A DNA stretch of 62,000 nt from Zygnema cylindricum (lineage: Eukaryota; Streptophyta; Zygnematophyceae; Zygnematales; Zygnemataceae). Position numbers and translations under genes: made by a program. Shown one piece after another: positions 22,550 through 37,300 of this stretch; position 1 is the first letter of the stretch; each line of letters begins with the position of its first letter. The notes beneath the pieces were generated by a model. It saw only the letters and a program-made list of their open reading frames with translations. It was not told where the DNA came from and searched no databases. The stretch lies in assembly GCA_037447655.1 (NCBI GenBank), contig JBBHKE010002503.1:177102-239101 (forward strand), read 5' to 3'.

Positions 22550-23761
22550 ACTTAAACAAGTTTGTTCACAACTTTTACTCTTTTCCCCTTTACACTTGTG
22601 GAATCAAGCTGTCCTTGTTTTTCGAAGCGTTTATCCCTCTCACGACGTCATTTAAACGTTTTTTCGTGCAAACCAAAAGGTGACCAGAGACGGAATACAA
22701 CTGCACCGCCTCAAGGTACGGTAAGGTACGCCTATTGTGAATGACCATGGCGCTGGCCTTGCTAGAGATGTTTGGATTAGAGGACAATAGGAGGAAGGGA
22801 ATGGAAGGGTGGTATACTAACCAGACATTAACTTAAGCTCAGATATAAAAGAAGGAAATGTAAGGAAAGATAAAATATGGTGAGGCGCACTTTAAGGTTA
22901 GAACATGACTGAGAGCAACGGGCCAGTACAAATTGGAAGACTATAATCATAGTGTCTCAAGTTGGAAGGAAAAAGAGAGTGGCCATGGGCCCAAAGTGAA
23001 GCGGGTTGCACTTATTCTCATGTGAAACGAGGTACAGACCTGAGAGACCCCGAGAGAAGGGAAAAGACGGAACAGGGCGGCTTTCATATGCGATAGTAAA
23101 AGCTGGCTTTTGTGTGTTAAGTGAAAGGAGAGGCTATGAGGAAGTGTAGTGATACAACTCTCACAGCCAGAAGCGAAACATTTGTCAGTGTTTTGAAAAT
23201 TCAGAGTCTGTTTTGCACTTCGGTCACATATTCAAACATGTGAAAAAGTGACTTTGCAACAGCCTTAGTCTTTTTTGACTGAATAGCAACTTTGTCCAAC
23301 AACATTTCAGTTATATAGTTTAACCTAAGTTTGCTCAAAATTTTCTCTCAAGTTATAGTTGAAGTAAAAGATTGGAACATCGTTAGTTAAACCACACGTG
23401 TCTCCTAGAAACCTCGTTGTGAGCATTGTTCCTGGAAGCTGCTTGAATGATTGCTCAAATGAACAGCTCAGTATGGCCAAGCATAGGTATAACTTTATCA
23501 TTATAGTGCATGAAATTATTGAGCTTGAGTTATGCATTCATAAGCAATGAGAAATATACTGTCCTTGGCGGGCTTTCAGAGAGTTGCAACTAGAAAATGA
23601 GCACTCGCATTTGAAGTCTTCTGATCTCTTGAACGCGAAATGCAAAGTATAAGTTTGAAGAATTTTACTTGCACAGGACAGTCCTCATGTGAAACTTAAC
23701 AGTTTTGCTGCATAATATTCTTTGGTTTGTGCAGGAAGGACAAATACATAGTGACATACCT
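22550..23761. other. Intergenic and 5' UTR region of the RNF113-like gene
   Basis: No coding sequence is recognised. A good acceptor (TTTGTGCAG at about 23,727-23,735) lies 26 bases before the RNF113-like ATG, so a 5' UTR intron probably occupies part of this stretch. Its upstream exon was not located. Confidence 0.45.
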
Positions 23762-26700
23762 ATGGAGAGCGGCACAACTGAACCGGAAATGATAGGAGGG
23801 GCGACACAGTTGGGTGATGGAGGTATTTTTTCTTCTTTAAAAAAATTTAAACCATCCAAAGTTGCCCCATTCCGATGTCAGGAATAAGCAATTGTTGTGA
23901 CATTTTGAGAGGCTGGCATGTATGGATGAAATAGATATTCCTTCATGCACCTAAACTGTTAACTTGGGATTTGTTTGCAACTTCCTGTTTTATTTGTGTG
24001 ATATTTTTTTCTGTCCATTTATTTTTATAGCATTTTGCTCTTAGAGGGTGATTGTTTGCCCTTGCCCATTACACTGCCACATACAAGAGAACCCTCCCAA
24101 AGGATTACAGTTAGGAAAGCAGAATAAATACATTAGTCAACAACTACGAAGCAGTATACTTTCATATTGAGTTAAGAAGTCCCAGGAGCCGTCAAGGTCA
24201 CAGAATAGAAAAATCTCCTGTCTGAACTGATAAAATTGGATTCTAAATTTGAGTGGACTACTGGCTGTGTACACGACAGGTCAACCGTGGCCTATCACTT
24301 AATAAGCATTCTCTTTTCTATATTCGACGAATCGCCTAAAATACTGAGCCCAACTGTTCTCACGGATATTCTGTGTATGTTAATGTGTTGATAGTTACAT
24401 GCAGTAGAAATTTCTGGAACTTCTTCGAGGGAGCACTTATCGTTTTGCAATTTTTTCAGTTTTGGCCCCCATATAGCTCATGGCCGTCACTTTACTTTTC
24501 TTAGTAGAAGTCCTTTGGTTTGCTGTATTGACTTATGTGTAGCTTGAGTTTTTCTCGCATCTTGCACCATTATTTCAAGACTCGCCTAACGTTTCCAATT
24601 TGTAGGGAGGGATCGTTTAAGTACATTATATGTTTCCTTTGTTTCAAGTATCATTTCTTTTCCATGGAGACCTGACCAAAAAGTATCTTACATTGTGTTT
24701 AGATTTGTCTGCTCCGAACATTAATTTGCATTCTTTGTGTGTTCCCCTCACCTAAACTTGCTAATTTAATATCACATCTGTTTTGTTGTGTGAATTCTGT
24801 AAGGATCAATTTTATTGTTGTGCAGTTAGCAGATGTCAGGGTAATTTTAACACCATAGTGTTGCATTTGTTTGGGTATTATATGTAGGTGGTCCGACTCT
24901 CTTCAAAAAGATAAGCAAAAAGAACGTCCGAAAGCGTGGTGGAAAGGCCGACGAGGAAGAGGAGGAGAGTAATAATGCTGGATCTGCAGTGGTTCGAAAG
25001 ACAAAAGTTGCAAAAATAGGTGATCTGGAATTCAGTACAGGCTCTGGAACCAAGGCTCGGGGAACGGAAGAGGCGCCAAAAATAGGATTTACGTATGAGT
25101 CGAATCGACAAGTACAAACCATAAATGACAGCAGGGCAACTGCAGTTTTAGAGACGGAGACGTCATTTGATCACGATGCAAGAGCTATCAGAGAAAGAGT
25201 ACTGAAGAACGCAGAGGCTGCATTGCAGGGAAACAAAGTGGATGATAAGTTGTACAGAGGACAGGCTGGTTATACAGATCATACTGCAGGATTCAGGAGA
25301 GAACATACTGTGGGAGGAGACAAGGCCTCAGGTGCTCATGGGCCTCTTAGAGCATCTGCACACATTCGGTGGTCGGTACGATTTGACTATCAGCCTGACA
25401 TCTGCAAAGATTACAAAGAGACAGGATACTGTGGGTATGGTGATGCATGTAAGTTTATGCACGACAGAGGAGACTATAAGTCTGGATGGCAACTAGAGAA
25501 AGAGTGGGACAGCAAGGAGAAGAGGAGGAAAGAATTGGCGGCGAGAGGGATTACAGAGGAGAACGAGACACAAGAGGGGGAGAGTGATAGCGATGACGAA
25601 AAAGACCTCCCTTTTGCCTGCTATATTTGCAGGGAGCCATTCACAGATCCTGTGGTCACACGCTGCAAGCATTACTTCTGCGAACATTGTGCTCTCAAGG
25701 TAAAAAAAGAACAAAATAGTAACAAAGTAATTACAAATTATCGATTACTGGCGTTAGTGGTCAGTAATGATTGTACAGAAAGCAGTACGATTTGTACAGT
25801 TTCTGTGCGATTATTGCGATTACTGGCCAGTAACGGCAGTAATTGCTGATGTGTATTTTACCCTTTGAATCTTGACATGTGTGAAATGTATGAATTGTGG
25901 GTGCTGCCATGTCAATTGAGACATTTTGTAAAGAACGTGTAGAAGGAAAACATGGCTTCATTTTTTTAAGTGTTTCTTTTCACGGACCTCAGTGGTCCGT
26001 CTGGACGAACTAAGCATGTGAAGACAGTGAAGTCGATACCAATGCATGTCTGTAAAACTATAGTCACAAGTAATCTTTGTTATATAATAAGGAGAAGAAA
26101 AAGAAAGAGAAGAACCAGAATAAGGAAAAGCACTTACCAATCAATCTCCGATAAGTAGGTCCAGACTACATTATTTGTCATCTCACCGAAGCTATCACCA
26201 AAAAAATTTACGGTCCGTACTCATCTGCTGTTTAGAGCCCCTGTTAATCGAGGTTGTAGAGAACTTATGTTGACGAGGATTTTTATATAATTTTTTTCTC
26301 CTGGCTTGCTGTCACGTCCCAAGTTAATATATATTCCACACCTGTCTCTGGCAGCTGGTTTATTTGTGAAGTTTGTAGTTAGTGTGGTTTTAGAACCAGA
26401 AGGATGGTAACAAGATCTGGTTTGTGAAGACAAGTATTGGGTTTATTTTATTTTCACAATTAGAATCGATACCGTGGTTCCATTTTTTAGTAGTGTTGTT
26501 GCACTTTGTTGTTATTGAAGGGTGTTATTTGAACCTTTGTGTTATAGACTTGAAACTCCGTGTTTTTTTTTTCAAGTCTAATACAAGCAGTCAAACCACA
26601 CCCTTCAGTGATAATTGATGAAGGTGGCAAGGAAAAGTAAGGAAATAAAGAAAGGAAAGAAAGGAAAGAAGTAAAGAAATAAAAGAAGGATGGAAAGGAA

Positions 26701-27004
26701 GGTACAAAGATCGGGGAAGGCATTCAGTACACAGGATTGTTTCGGTGAGAGACGCTGTTTTTCTTGCTGGATTCATAATTATTTCTGGTGGGTTTATTTA
26801 ACAATAACCAGTTTTCCGCGGGTTATCGTGGGTGTTGAAATGATTTGGGTGTCGCAGCACAATTCGAAGAACAAAAATTGTTTCGTATGCAATAAACCGA
26901 CAAATGGTGTGTTCAATACTGCGCACGAAATCATAAAAAAAATGAAAGAAGATGGAAAGACGGAAACTGGACAAGAAAAATCGACGGAAGGAGATTCTTC
27001 CTAG
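23762..27004 (+). CDS. RNF113/Cwc24-like CCCH and RING zinc-finger splicing factor
   Basis: Exons 23762-23822, 24888-25699 and 26858-27004 join in frame to 339 codons, close to the ~340 of RNF113A. The family works in the spliceosome (yeast Cwc24) and has RING-type ubiquitin-ligase character. In order: an N-terminal [14 protein letters not shown] motif matching the family's basic start; an acidic patch; a conserved middle; a CCCH finger with C-X8-C-X5-C-X3-H spacing starting at [10 protein letters not shown]; an acidic linker; and a C3HC4 RING ([17 protein letters not shown]). The RING is split by the last intron of 1.16 kb, which holds a GAAA-rich purine tract at about 26,629-26,702. The start is the ATG 26 bases after a likely 5' UTR acceptor. 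The gene is head to head with the transporter gene. Confidence 0.9.
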
Positions 27005-29539
27005 GAAGTGGGAAAGGCTTGTTGGTCGTTGGTCGTTGAGACGTGACAGGAAAAGCTGTTGGGTTTTGTTGTTTATGGGATGTATTGAGGCGATTTTAGT
27101 GTATTCTGGGGCATATTTTTTGCGTTTTCTGTATCCTGGTATCTGTGAGGCTTGATTGGTTTTTTTTTTTAAATTGAGGAACTTCATCGACAATCAGCAA
27201 CGGTAGATGATGATTATGTATCATAGAGCACCGTTCCTCATTCAACACTGAAAAACGCAAAAAAAAAATCTAGAAAACCGTAGGAAACCCTAAAAATGTA
27301 TAGGAAAAGTTCATTTTAAACTTGCCTGAAACTTGCAAAACCTGTCAAAAAAAAAAAAAATTGTAAATAGTAAAAAAAGAGGCATGATTGGGTAGTAGTG
27401 ACGCATGATAGTAATAAAGGGAGATATTATTTCCTATACTAGAAGAGTGTTGCAGATGATGAATGAGAAAGGTATATAGACGAGGGCAGGACCAAGGATG
27501 GAAGGGAGGGTGCGTTTTTTCTTTTCCTTTTTTGCTTTTTCGTTTCTTTTTTTATGGACGCCTAAAAATGGTGATTATCATATGTGAAGGGAGGTGGAAC
27601 TATCTCTACTTGTCTACTCGATTGTCTTCATTTTCTTACTAGAAAAGTGGGGATCTTGATTTGCCCACATAACAAATTGGGGTGGAAGGTGACAAACGGC
27701 AACGAAAAAGAAAAGAAAAAAAGAAAAAAGGAGAAAAAATAAAATAAAAGATGTTGAGGTGGGTTGTGCAGGTTGGTCTGCATGCTGCCATATTTGTCTG
27801 GGAAGTGGCGTGAAGGGGGAGGTGGAAGGGGAAGGAGAGTCAAGGGAGGAGAGTAGGGAGAGAGGGAAAACCTTGATATGCACTCTGGTGCCAGTTTTGT
27901 AAGGGGGGAAAAGGGCGAATGGCTATCCGCCCACGATTTGGAAAGTAGGGTAGTCGCTTTGGGGGGTTTTTTGGCCCCTGGGCAAATATACTTGCTTTTT
28001 CTCGGTGATCTGTAGCGTCGTGAATGGAACTGAAGTCGTGGGCTTTTGGTTTTCCATATGGAGGATTGTAAAATTCGTCGATATACCAGTTTTGACACAT
28101 ATTGGCAATAAAATGGAAATCGATTTTACAAAAATCATTCAAAAAACGCTGTTTTTAGCTTTCTCGTGATTTCTAGATTCCAGCTGTCGTTTACGTAAAA
28201 ATGTAAAAAACGTAAGACATAACGCTCTAACATGAATGTATTTTTATCATTTTTTTCCCCATTCACAAACGAGTGAAAGTACGGTTACAGGGCCAAAATG
28301 AGGGGGAAACAAGTAGCCTGGATGGGTTACATATCTAAATTAGTCTTGTGTTAGTACCACAAAAAAATAATGATAAGCAATCAAATGTTTCTTGCGGATA
28401 TGCCTTACATTTTCAAGCACTTTTTGGATATTGAAATGCATATTGACTAAAATTTAGTTTAACAGCAGGCCTGCCAATTTAGTCGAAAGAGGCACTTCAC
28501 CCAAACACGAAGCAATAGATTAGGGCTGAAACGAACCTGTCACTATATGGCTGTGTGCACTTTATGATTGTTTGCCTATCTTGTTGTAATAGCTTTTGCC
28601 AGCTTTATTGATTTAACACTTTCCCAGGCTTTGCCTGTTTCTTCAGTTTGTCCGTTTAATCATCACTTTTGTCATTTGTAATATTGTCAATTTCACCTTG
28701 TCTCATTTTCACCTTTATTATGCCAGTGACTTTCAGTACTTGAATGGTTTGTTCTTGGATTTTTATTTATTTATTTATTTTTAGAAAGAAAAATGTTCTT
28801 TATTTTTAAAATACTGACTTGAGACAATTTGCAGAGTAAAGGTGCACATGAGGCGAACCATCCATATCATATGTACAAACATATATATATGATATATACA
28901 TATCATATCATATATAAATCCGGGCCCAGCGTTAAGCAAGGCAACACACAATTGGAACAAACAAGGCATCAACATAACTACCAGCAAAGCAAAAAGTTGA
29001 ATAAACCATGGAGGCCATTTTCAGATTCCAAAGCATAGTTATGTAACAATAGACCTAATCCTACAAATCAATTTAACTCCATCCCATAAGAAATCAGTTT
29101 GTTATACCTCTAAATCATAATTTCTACACTATAGTACAAACTCATTCCCATAACATCTTCAACCTTAAAAACCGACTGGAAACCATATGTGAGAGAAAGG
29201 CCGGACTCGGTAAGCAAGTCAAACACCGACCAAAGTAAAACGTAAGCCACTCTAAATCTGAAGCTAACCAACCTTTCTCGATGCAGAAAAAAGTGTTTCA
29301 TTTTGAAACACTCCATAATAAACATCCTTAGCGATCATTGCACAACTTTCACGATTAAACTTGGAAAAGTTGAATTCGAAGACTAAGGAGCAACAAGGAA
29401 GAAAGATCAACCCCCGACTCTTTAGGATTGCAAAGATTGTTGCACGGGCAGATGATTCTCCTCATAGGCGACATCATGATGGACTCCACAACATCATGAT
29501 GGACAAAAAAAGGTGTGACAGCTGTCTCCTGTTGGTCGC
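27005..29539. other. Spacer between convergent RNF113-like and kinase genes
   Basis: No gene is recognised. There is a T-rich run at 27,500-27,550, a purine-rich stretch at 27,700-27,870 that yields a meaningless Pro/Ser-rich minus-strand frame, and a short AT palindrome-rich patch (ATATATATGATATATAC) at 28,866-28,916. 3' UTRs of both neighbours should lie here. Confidence 0.5.
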
Positions 29540-32500
29540 CTATTCTGTCGCGCCTGCGGGCTTCGCAGAGGACGCCTGTACAGCTTTTTGAGAAGCCATG
29601 AGGAGCGGCTTCAGTTTCGCAATAATTTCTGTGAAGCTTGGACGGTTTTGAGGTTTACTGCACTCAAAAAAAAAAGAGAATGAGCCGAATGCAATGGTCA
29701 GCTCGAAATGATCTCCAACAGAAAAGACAAGCCCAAGGACAACCAAACCTAACATGCTTCTTGAGTAACATGGTTGAGTTAAATAAAACTCACTTGTCCC
29801 AGCAAGCTTCTATAAGCTCCGTGATGGCCGTAGACATATAGTCCGGAATTGGAAGTCGCTTGTGTTGAAATCCTACAGCACCTACAACCTGCAAATGTCC
29901 ACCCCACACCTTTACATCACTCATCTCCCTCTCTCTTCCTCTCACTCCCATAACTTGCCTTATTGTCTTGTGCTTCCCAAAAACCAGAAATGTCTGCATC
30001 ACTTTTACTGGAATTAACATCCTCAAAGTTTTAACACCCTAACGGTTAGTAACTGTGTTGATGAACCCATTTCAGTCTTCTCTCACTTTAATCTATGGCC
30101 ATTACCTGCATGGGATTCATGCCATCCCACGGTTGTTGGAGAGTGGCAATTTCCCACAAGATGACGCCAAAGCTGTATACATCGGATTTCTCATCCGAGG
30201 GTTCGTTACGAAGAACTTCGGGAGCCATCCATTCGGGCTGTGGAGAATTGCCAAAATCACATTATCGGTTAGAAAATTAGCTAAACTTATGAAAAAGACT
30301 CTATAACCGATAGTGCTTAAAAGGATACGAAAAACAATAGTGCTTAAAAAGACTGGATAACCAATAGTGCTCTATCCAGTTCTTTTTTAGTTTAGTTTAC
30401 AATGCAGGTCCGACCAAAGGACACAACTGAAAGGCAAAAAGGACCACGTTTCCTTCTACGTTCGGAGGAAAAAGGAGTGCAAAACAAAGCACAATGAAAA
30501 CCATTTGCAAAACAAAGGAAGAGTGTGCGAAAGAAATGAGAAAACAAAGCAAAATTGGTTGCTTTTGCAAAGAAAAGGAGAGTGAGGGCCATATCACAGC
30601 ATGTAGAAACAGATGAGACATACAAGAAGAAAGCAATAAACTGCTTTCAGAAACGGAAAACCTGTGACAGGATTACTCACTGTTCCAGCTCCAGATTTGG
30701 ACGATAAGAATGTACTGTTTTTGTTTGCAGAAAGGCCAAAATCGCACACCTTCAATAACAGTGGATCAACAGAACCATGTTAGACACACATGATAGCAAA
30801 GAACATAGTCAATAACTGCTTTACGGCTCAAAACTCTTCCTAAGATAATCTTCAATCTTCTTTCAGACAACTATCGAAAAGAAAACCAGAATATAATTCC
30901 AGACTAAAACGCTTTCTGGCTTCTGGTACATTTCCCGGCAGCTACTTCTTACTACCATGCTGACATCTGGAAACACCAGAGCTTACAAGGAACCTGAGAA
31001 TTCCCCATCATGATCAGAAACATCGCTATATAACGCTCATAAAGTACTACATTATGAGTGAATATGTGTCTTCAACCAAAGACTGGAAAGATGAGCACCT
31101 TTACTGTCCAGTTCTTGTCCACCAAAAGATTGGGAGACTTCAGGTCTCTGTGAACTATCATGGGATTGCATTTGTGGAGGTAATTGATGCCCTTGGCCTG
31201 AAATTCCCATCCCCCACAAAAAGAATTTGATACTGCCCATACTACAGTAAAAGCAGCGTATGATTTCTCAGAAGAGCTAAGATGCAAAGGGAAAATGAAA
31301 AGTATACATTTAATCCTTCCGTGTGATTAGAAAGGATACAAGAGAGGCACAACAAATACAGAAAATAAAGAAAATAAAAGAAGATAAAAGAAGATAAGAA
31401 AACATGTGATAGAAACCAAACACACCACATCCATAGCCATTCGCATTCGCCGATCTTCTTTCAGAGTTTCTTTTGCACCAGGACGATGGAGAAGACGAAA
31501 CAAACTTCCCCTGGAAGAAAAAACAATAAGGTCGCAACATCAGTTTTATCAATACGAAGCCACTGGATCTCGTGTAGGAGTCTCTCTCTTCCCCAGTTCC
31601 CTATCCCTTTCCGTCTCTCTCCCACTTTTTCCCAATCCCCTAGTCCTGGGGAGATTCTCATTTCTCACCTGTGAAGAAACTCAGTAACAATGGAAAGGTT
31701 AGGGGGTTTTGTGACGGCTCCCATGAAAAGCACAATGTTGGGGTGTCTTAGCTTCTCCATCATAATCACCTGAACCCACAGTAATACTCACACAGATTGT
31801 TACTTCCTGATAAAAGCTTCGCTCACGGAGTTTTATTTTGTTTTCCTTAATGATTGCAAAAAACATTCTGTGCTTTAATCCCTCCCACACATGATTTCCT
31901 ACATATGGTTTTCCTACATGTCTTCAAATGCTGTGGACGAAAACCTAAGATTCTAATGACAGCAGGCAGATTAACTAGTCAGTATTGAGTCTGATGAGTA
32001 CGAAGATTCCCGCATCTTTTAGGCACGGATGACTGAGAATGTCAACCACCAAAAAGAACAAACTGTACTTATGGTAAGCTCTGTCTGGTCCTTTTCAAAA
32101 TACAAAGCATCGGTGTCCTTTGCATCAACAACAAAATACTTGTGTTATTTTTGTCTCATAAGAAAAAAGCTTGCTAAATAGATGTTGAATTATTTTACCC
32201 AGCAATACTATGCATGAGACTTGGAACTTCAGATTTGACATTGATTCCCACTGTTCAAAAAAAAATGCTAGACAATATCAGTATTCACCATCAACGCCGT
32301 ATTCACCATCAGTTCTCAGTATTTGTCATCGATGGTCAGTATCGACTATCTTCACCATTCTGTAAAACTGATCAAATCTCCATTCACATCAAACCCTCAC
32401 CAGAATTCAATTTCATACAAGGGACTTACTAAAGAGGAACACGAACCATGTTGAAAAACAAATATGAGCCAAGTTTGGCCAAACATATTATATTTCGAAA

Positions 32501-34362
32501 GACCCACCTCTCTTTTAAATTCTGCAAGCTGCTCAGGACTTTGATCCTGATTGATAAGCACTTTAACAGCAACATCCTGCAACAACGAGTCGCAAACGGA
32601 CGTAAAAATTTCCGAATCAGACAAAAAAAACATGAAACAAACAAAAATACAACACAAACATGGGCCAAATTGTGCAGGGTAGTGGCCTCCAATGAGGAAA
32701 GACAAATTACATCTTAACTAAAAACTCTTATAAAACTCTAGCAACTGGAGTGGACACACAAACTCACGACAAAAAATAGGCGTACATTGTAAAATTGCAA
32801 GGCTGTGAAAATTAAAAAGAGGTGGGGGGAAAAAACTGACCGAACTGTTCCATTCAGATCGAAAAACCGTTCCAAAAGAACCTGCAAAATCATGGCGGGT
32901 GGAAGACTGCAACATAAGAAGTTAATTTGGAGCAAGTTGGGCTCGTAAATAAACTTCACAGAGATGAGCTTGGGCATCATAAAATCTTGACTTAACCGCC
33001 AAGTTTCGAAAAATATAAGTGATATGGATTCATGCTTTTTTCATCTCATTCAAACACTAAAAGACACAACAGAAACATACACATTACCAGAAAGTGGTGC
33101 AATAGCCTAAACAAGAAAAATGTTTCCCCAATGGCCTTAAGTGGCAGTAGCGGGGAAAAAAAGGGAGACGGGGGTAGAAAACAAGAGAATTTGAGGACAA
33201 TTTCCATAAGTCGAGTACCCACAAAACATGATAACTCACCGGCTCCAACCCTCTCACCAAGCTCGATATCTTCCCATTGAATCTCCATATTTCCAACATC
33301 CATCACATGCTCTGACATGATGATGGGCATAAGATCTGCCCCTTTCACGTCCGATTCTTTATCCAACATCTGAGTGGGAGAATTCGACCCTGGGAGAGCT
33401 GACATCAAGTCAGCCTTAACCTGTGGTCCGGGGGGAGGCTTCTGTGCAGGTGATTCAGGGGCAGGTTTTTTCTGTAACCCTGGATTATGAAGAGCAGCCT
33501 GAAAAGATAAAAGCCCAGCATTTTTATAAATGGTGACAGTTGCCTGAAACTTTATCAGACCAAAGAAACTTGACAGTGTCAAAGAGCTTTGATGAAACAA
33601 AAACAATTAGCAGAATGATTTTGTATACCCATTTCATCTGAAGCTGCTCACAAACAGCAATTTTAGTCCTATTCCGTCATGAACCATATGCAAGTTTGAT
33701 CAATGAACCATTCATACTCCACCAATTGGATCCAAAATCTGATATACATGCACTGCTCACAGGCTTCAGTGAAGGTGTGAAATTAAGTCAGTGCTCGCAT
33801 GTCCACAATCCTGAATAAGACCAAGGTCAGGAGAATAATGCACCTTCGCAGCATCCTTCCACTTCTGTTTTGCTCCACCTGAGGCCTCAGTTCCTACATC
33901 ATCCTCTGTTTCAGCTGCCTCTCCATTCGCTGTACGAGGTCGGACATTGACTGATGGAGAGCGCTGGTTAATTCCCAACCCACGTCCTCCATCCTGCTCC
34001 AGACTATCTCTAAACAAGCACAACAGAAGATAAGGTATGAGGTTTGGCAGATTGAACAAGTAGACAAACTTCAGTATGTCAAGGATTCACAAAAGAGAGA
34101 TGATAAAACAGCTCATGCTGAAGTAAGTGGCTTCAGACCACATTCAAAAAAAAAATCAACAGACCTGGCGAAAGGATTCTTGAAGGGGGGGAGAAAATAA
34201 GGTCCAATTTTTTTTTTATGGAATGTCATAGAGCCAGAGGCATGGTCCTATGTGAAGCCAATTAGTCAAAGACGAGGATGACAAGTTCATTGCACAGTAC
34301 AGCCTGAGCAATCATCATTTCAAACCAATATGGCCTCCTCCATTTTCCCAAAACAAAATCAG

Positions 34363-34394
<32 letters not shown>

Positions 34395-37300
34395 GCTTGG
34401 CCAGACATTTCATAGCTCATGGCCAACTGCTATGCTGTAATAGTCATTTTAGTACAATGGACGAACCTTCGATAATTTCGAAACTCTGTACTGCGAAACT
34501 CGGGAAGCCATTCCGGCTCACCATCGATGGGCTCTTTGAGAGCCAAAGATTTCATCAAAGGGATACGCAATGGAGATGAAACAGGATAATGAACTGCTGG
34601 CATAGAAGCCTCCAGCTTACCAGGATCTTTAATCAGATCCACAACATATTCACTGCACCCATTGCCAAAACTGCTAGGTAAATTGCCTGCAATGCTGTGC
34701 ATCTTGCCCATAGTCAAATTTGATTCAAGAATGCCAGAACCGCATCATAAATAAGAAATAGCTAAGTGTATTATAAATCGATAATTAAAATATGTCTTTC
34801 CAATTATAAATGCGCTACACTTTTATAACCATCATGTAGTGTACAACATGACATCCAATGACAATACACAGCATAAAAACAAGCAGAAGTCAAATTCTAA
34901 AGCCCTAGGTACATACAGGCCAGCATCGACAACAATACAGGAGGCGCCGTCGTCCATTCCACAATGTTTACAACCTCGAGCAATGCGACATTTTTGCTCT
35001 AACATGTCCATCAACAGCTGCCTCACCAAAAACAACAGCCCCAACAAACCACCATATAGCATTACACTTGGTAATAAAAAATGTGAACATGTCCCTGTAT
35101 TCGCAGTGAATTGTCCTCTCAAGATATTCAACTACTGTCCAACGACTCAAAAACATTCAACACTGTGCTACTCAGACATTCACACGATTTGGCTAAGTCC
35201 TCAAAAATATAATCAGCTTTAGTGCACAGCTTGAACAGATCTTGAGCAGGAAACACCTACCTGATATGTGTAGACATGTAAACATCATTAATGAGATAGC
35301 TCTTATTCTCTAATATACAACTCTGGCCATTCTTCAAAGAAAAATACATACCCCATTAATCTAATCACCTACCGCAAGACTGCTGCCTTGCAAATAACAT
35401 AAAAGCAATTGGAATATAAAGAAATGGCCATACCTTGAATAAGAGGGCTCTATGTCGGCAAAGGCCAAGAGAGAGATGCCCGATGGGGACAACAATAGTT
35501 CGTGCGTAATTCTTCATCTCAAAAAGTCGCTGACGAAAACGAGGAACTAAATCGTGTAGCTCGGAATGCACAGCACCGCTGAGATCAATAAGCATTGTCA
35601 GAAAGAGTTCCCTGGAACTACAGGTAAGTTTGAGGCCGTCTATACTTTCACTAAACGAATCAAGACCAACACCAAAGCAAAACAAATGCCCCCCCACACC
35701 AGCAGAGCCCTGGATGAGCCTTCATAAGAGGGCAAATTAAAATGATGGTGGTTTCAAGCATCGACAACACATAAAAATGTATAAATTTGAGTACTTTAGC
35801 CACATATGTTCTTCACATTGGAACCTCACCAGTGATCCTAAACACTTAAAAAAGAAAAAGCGAAAGAAGTTGTCGGCTAGTGTCACACAATTCAAAGCCA
35901 TGTCAATCATCTAATGGGGAACATATTTTTCTGAAAAAAGAAAAGAAAGGGAAGGGAGCGACTAAACAAAGGCTTTAAAAGGATTGACCTTCTAAAAGGT
36001 TCATAAGAAAATATACTAAAGAGGCGGATAATAAGAACAGTGATAAAACACCCTTCCTTTCAAGTGTCTACACGTACCCGAGGTGGGAGGCTACCAACAT
36101 GCCTAACTGCTTTGCAAGAGTCTTCACTTCCTGTGCCGCAAAGCCCTCCACTACTGCCTGTTCCTCCAATTCTCGAAGCTGAGGATCCTTGGAACGGTCA
36201 AACAATGTTACATCAAATGAAGCTTCCGAAGGATGTAAACCCTTTAGAGTATCTAAATTTGGCATACGTCCACGTTGTGAAGCCTCGACACAGAGAGACC
36301 ACACAAAAGGAGAGATTCCCAACACATCAAAGAAGCCATCTTCAATTCGATCCTCGATACTTAGACTTCCGTTTATCTGGGCACATGTAGACAGAAGATG
36401 GAATCACAGGACTTGCAAGTTATAATTTACGACATAAGCCAACGAGGGAATGTTGCATCTTAAATTGTTACAAAGTACTTAAACCAGAAATTGGGAGAAC
36501 GAGGAACACTGAGATTTAACCTGCGACCTAAAGTCAGATGATGATGACAGCAGCAACAAGATAGTTTCTCCTACATGCAAAGTTCCCCTATAAAAGATCA
36601 AATGAAATTGACATGTTAATCCCCTAAGAATGAAATTGCCAGTTTCCAGGGCACCTCCTAAGACCTCCTTAGTGTCCCATCCAGAAGACATTTTTGACCA
36701 CAAAGAGCTTGAGAAAATAGCTCGTATGAAGTTATCAATGACTGAAATTGCAATTCTTTCCAGCCATTTTCAGCGTGGGCATTCCTCATGCTTTATATTC
36801 TAACGACTTCCACAGCTTGCCAACATTTAAATTCATCAGCTCAGTCACCATCCTTTAACCAATTTTTTCACTTGCATAGTTGCATGAGCCAGATAAGCCC
36901 TCTTTTCGACATTTGAAAGCAAGTCGTTCCCAGCAGTATTCTCAATCACAAGAATGAGAACTGCATGCCAGCCACAACTAAATTTGTAGCAAGTATTCCT
37001 TCATGTTTCATTTGCTTTACATCAAACTTTGAGCGCAGGCTACAGACCGGGGAACTTGAGGAAATTAAAGAGAGTGTACATCATATCCTCACCCAGAATC
37101 GGTAAGCAGTAGCCTCCGCCTGACTGCGTTGGCTAACAACGGCCCCTGACCATGCCCGAGGGGTACTGCTTTCATCCGCTTCATCCTGACCGTCAGCATA
37201 GTTTGTATCAACGGTTCTCATCTCTGTTTCCTCTGCCAGCTCAGCATCTGCCATAACACGTAACGCAACGGCCACCTGCAAAGATTGACGCAGGAGATGG

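Noticed and set aside
27628-28142. Minus-strand frame of 156 codons rich in Pro, Ser and Phe
   Set aside because: It is low-complexity and purine-tract driven, with no motif, no splice partner and overlapping frames of similar quality.
35579-35697. Kinase exon 4 extended upstream to include [14 protein letters not shown]
   Set aside because: The acceptor at 35,579 gives the correct phase and the family-typical HLGGAV junction; the extension breaks both.
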